Source of the DNA: Candidatus Omnitrophota bacterium
GTDB lineage: Bacteria > Omnitrophota > Gorgyraeia > B26-G9
Direction: 5' to 3'
Assembly: GCA_030630245.1 (NCBI GenBank)
Contig: DAOVNL010000057.1
Span: 1-5,981 of the forward strand
Length of the DNA stretch: 5,981 nt
The notes under the pieces are model-generated. The model ran no database searches. It saw only the letters and a program-made list of their open reading frames with translations, and had not been told where the DNA came from. Each line of letters begins with the position of its first letter. Position 1 is the stretch's first letter. Shown one piece after another: positions 5,377-5,981 of the stretch. A program made the position numbers and the translations under genes.

Positions 5377-5850
5377 TTACCAACTTATAATATCATCATC
5401 TGCGCCGTTGTCATTCTGCTGATCCGGTCCATTCGACCAGATTTTATAAGGCAGCGCAATATCCATAGTATAGTGGTAATCAACCTCCCAGGGATCAATA
5501 ACAGCAGCGCTCGGGATACTCCCGTTCAGATCATTTTTTTTAAAGCTCATATAAGGGCCATGCCAGTCACTGTTGGGGCTGTATGCCGCACTATCGAATA
5601 ACAGGTTCACCAGATTCTGGTTACCGGCAGCAGGATACGCGCCGAAATCCACATGATAAAGCGCAAGCGCCGTTTCAAGAGACGCGATCATTGTCCTGGC
5701 CTGGTATATCTTTGCCCTTTTTTTAGCGGCAATTCCCCCGCTTAAGATCAACCCGGTAAGAATAGCAATCACCCCGAGTATTACTAAAATTTCAACCAGA
5801 GTAAAACCATCAAAAGCACTATAATTATTCTTATAAACAGTTTTTCTCAT
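5377..5850 (-). CDS. gspG: GspG-like type II secretion / type IV filament pseudopilin
   Basis: This is a filament subunit that a prepilin peptidase would process at the inner membrane and that the assembly ATPase and platform protein would add to a pseudopilus. It has 157 residues; cleavage after G15 (DG/FTLVE, F16 as +1, E20 as +5) leaves 142, close to the usual major pseudopilin. A hydrophobic helix spans about 16-40. The C-terminal half has the GspG layout: AYP (71-73), WHGPY (96-100), IDPWEVDYHY (118-127), and an Asp-rich tail YKIWSNGPDQQNDNGADDDI (135-154), where GspG proteins bind calcium. Odd point: residue +22, normally proline, is S37. The ATG at 5850 is the first possible Met after an in-frame TAA at 5857-5859, and no strong ribosome site precedes it. 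The downstream ATPases could be its motors, although a repeat-rich spacer separates them. A minor type IV pilin is the alternative. Confidence 0.88.
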   Translation of the reverse strand: MRKTVYKNNYSAFDGFTLVEILVILGVIAILTGLILSGGIAAKKRAKIYQARTMIASLETALALYHVDFGAYPAAGNQNLVNLLFDSAAYSPNSDWHGPYMSFKKNDLNGSIPSAAVIDPWEVDYHYTMDIALPYKIWSNGPDQQNDNGADDDIISW

Positions 5851-5862
5851 AATTGCTTAGTT

Positions 5863-5873
5863 AACCGCCGGTT
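5863..5873. repeat. Short palindrome upstream of the pseudopilin start
   Basis: AACCG, C, CGGTT forms a perfect 11-bp palindrome 12 bp upstream of the ATG at 5850. An AT-rich stretch holding a -10-like TATAAA (5888-5883, minus strand) lies just upstream. The geometry would suit an operator or short leader stem, but no matching -35 at normal spacing was found, so promoter and operator roles are conjecture. Confidence 0.3.
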
Positions 5874-5893
5874 TCTAATTATTTTATATTGTT

Positions 5894-5924
5894 CCGGGCG
5901 CACACACAAGGTACGCCCCTACAG
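5894..5924. repeat. Short palindromic intergenic element upstream of the pseudopilin gene
   Basis: GGGCGCAC (5896-5903) and GTACGCCC (5911-5918) pair at 7 of 8 positions around ACACAAG, followed by CTACAGG. From memory, the GTAGGGGCG...CGCCC frame resembles a dispersed short palindrome common between genes in many bacterial genomes and sometimes mobilised by REP-associated transposases. No transposase is in the window. Confidence 0.55.
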
Positions 5925-5981
5925 GATTAATATATATTCCTACCCGCTACTCTACTATACCCGCCATGTTTTAACACGGAA

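Noticed and set aside
5883..5910. Promoter for the pseudopilin gene using TTGTGT and TATAAA on the minus strand
   Set aside because: The spacer is only 13 bp, and shifting the -10 gives poor matches; not supported as a promoter.

Overview
The window looks like a chromosomal piece of an uncultivated Gram-negative-type bacterium with moderate GC and short palindromic elements in its intergenic spaces. The gene content (GspG-like pseudopilin, triosephosphate isomerase, two GspE/PilB-type ATPases, PilT) fits candidate-phylum lineages such as Omnitrophota, but that placement is inference from gene style and memory, not shown by the sequence.

All supported genes lie on the minus strand, so the transcriptional order runs from high to low coordinates. 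It is: a GspG-like pseudopilin (5850-5377); a 305-bp gene-free stretch packed with inverted repeats (5376-5072); tpiA (5071-4295); a complete GspE/PilB-family ATPase whose start overlaps the tpiA stop by 11 bp (4305-2647); a 90-bp gap holding an inverted heptad repeat; pilT (2556-1492); a 188-bp gap with a possible promoter; and a second GspE/PilB-family ATPase that runs off the left edge (1303 to <1).

The proteins form the cytoplasmic motor set and one fibre subunit of a type IV filament machine (type IV pilus and/or type II secretion). The two GspE/PilB-type ATPases would power fibre assembly and PilT would power retraction. The pseudopilin would be a fibre subunit processed by a prepilin peptidase encoded elsewhere. 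tpiA is a glycolytic gene that appears translationally tied to the first ATPase. No platform protein (PilC/GspF), secretin or prepilin peptidase lies inside the window.

The most interesting material is in three places. The second ATPase has an MshEN-type N-terminus with exact motif spacing, but proline replaces the opening arginine in both motifs. The 5072-5376 spacer holds at least five inverted repeats, including two abutting stems that exclude each other. A perfect 20-bp palindrome sits in the last codons of pilT. I see no CRISPR array, tRNA, rRNA or complete mobile element, and no clear new multi-gene system.
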